A stretch of DNA of 64,000 nucleotides from Halomonas sp. I5-271120. GTDB lineage: Bacteria; Pseudomonadota; Gammaproteobacteria; Pseudomonadales; Halomonadaceae. Positions 63,851 to 64,000 of the stretch are shown here, piece after piece (positions within the stretch are counted from its first letter, which is position 1; every line of letters starts with the position of its first letter). Both the position numbers and the translations under genes were made by a program. The DNA is taken from NCBI RefSeq assembly GCF_030553075.1, contig NZ_CP130701.1, positions 1,302,001-1,366,000 of the forward strand, in the 5' to 3' direction. The notes beneath the pieces are model-generated. The model did no database searches. It was not told where the DNA came from and saw only the letters and a program-made list of their open reading frames with translations.

Positions 63851-64000
63851 CTAGTCCTGCTCGTGCTCAAGCAGCAACTCGTCATCGATTTCGGCGACTT
63901 CCAGCGGTGCCTCATCATCCAGGTCAACCGCCAGGTAGCTGTGCTCGACGCGCACGAAGCGCTGAAACAGCGCCCAGTCGAGGGTCTCGGGCCACTGACG
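63851..64000 (-). CDS. C-terminal end of an unknown acidic protein (cut by window)
   Basis: The frame enters at 64000 and stops with TAG at 63851-63853. 49 residues are visible: RQWPETLDWALFQRFVRVEH, then a strongly acidic end with SYLAVDLDDEAPLEVAEIDD and ELLLEHEQD. I do not recognise the family. The terminator at 63758-63778 supports it as a real gene end. Confidence 0.6.
   Translation of the reverse strand, partial: RQWPETLDWALFQRFVRVEHSYLAVDLDDEAPLEVAEIDDELLLEHEQD

Overview
The window is a 64 kb stretch of a high-GC gammaproteobacterial chromosome. Gene order and protein sequences point to Halomonadaceae (Halomonas or a close relative), with secondary likeness to Pseudomonas: a Pseudomonas-type DapD, an algC-type phosphomannomutase, a divergent psi subunit beside rimI, and proteins with acidic tails as in halophiles. 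This placement is inferred from reading the sequence, not from a search. Every complete gene but a few small ones belongs to a recognisable core family. I see no insertion sequence, prophage, integron, CRISPR array, toxin-antitoxin pair, rRNA or tRNA.

Layout. 1-4.8 kb: ubiD (cut by the left edge) and rho on the minus strand, then ppx on plus. 4.8-25.7 kb: a long minus-strand envelope and translation block, read from right to left as rpsB-tsf, pyrH-frr, uppS-cdsA-dxr-rseP, bamA-skp-lpxD-fabZ-lpxA-lpxB-rnhB-dnaE-accA-tilS. 26.0-34.1 kb: a plus-strand block, map-glnD and then dapC-arsC-like-dapD-dapE with an unknown 128-residue gene. 34.3-37.7 kb: small stress and redox genes (a membrane-tethered cold-shock-domain protein, slyX, trxB, a 2-Cys peroxiredoxin, a CPXCG protein). 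37.9-45.0 kb: acnA, NAD-malic enzyme, trpS, alanine dehydrogenase. 45.3-49.3 kb, minus: rlmI with a DUF2007 gene, mutM, rpmB-rpmG, radC. 49.7-54.8 kb, plus: coaBC-dut-algC-argB-slmA. 54.9-60.3 kb: rpoH and ftsYEX on minus, rsmD and a zapB-like gene on plus. 60.3-64 kb, minus: rimI, a holD-like gene, bolA, an MFS transporter and the 3' end of an unknown gene.

How the genes work together. The central block couples lipid A synthesis (LpxD, FabZ, LpxA, LpxB), outer-membrane assembly (BamA, Skp, RseP), isoprenoid carrier and phospholipid synthesis (Dxr, UppS, CdsA, AccA) and translation start-up (S2, EF-Ts, UMP kinase, RRF). The dap operon makes diaminopimelate for peptidoglycan and lysine. FtsE, FtsX, SlmA and the ZapB-like protein serve division. 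RpoH appears to be under a sigma-E type promoter, linking it to the envelope block. Many genes overlap by ATGA or GTGA, so translational coupling is frequent.

No new multi-gene system is visible; this reads as conserved core chromosome. The points most worth a second look are a HolD-like psi subunit with a large low-complexity insert, a two-helix membrane protein ending in a cold-shock domain, a sigma-E type promoter at rpoH, an apparently leaderless rsmD, a structured leader before dapC, and a recurring pattern of short in-frame tandem duplications (often 15 bp) inside core genes.
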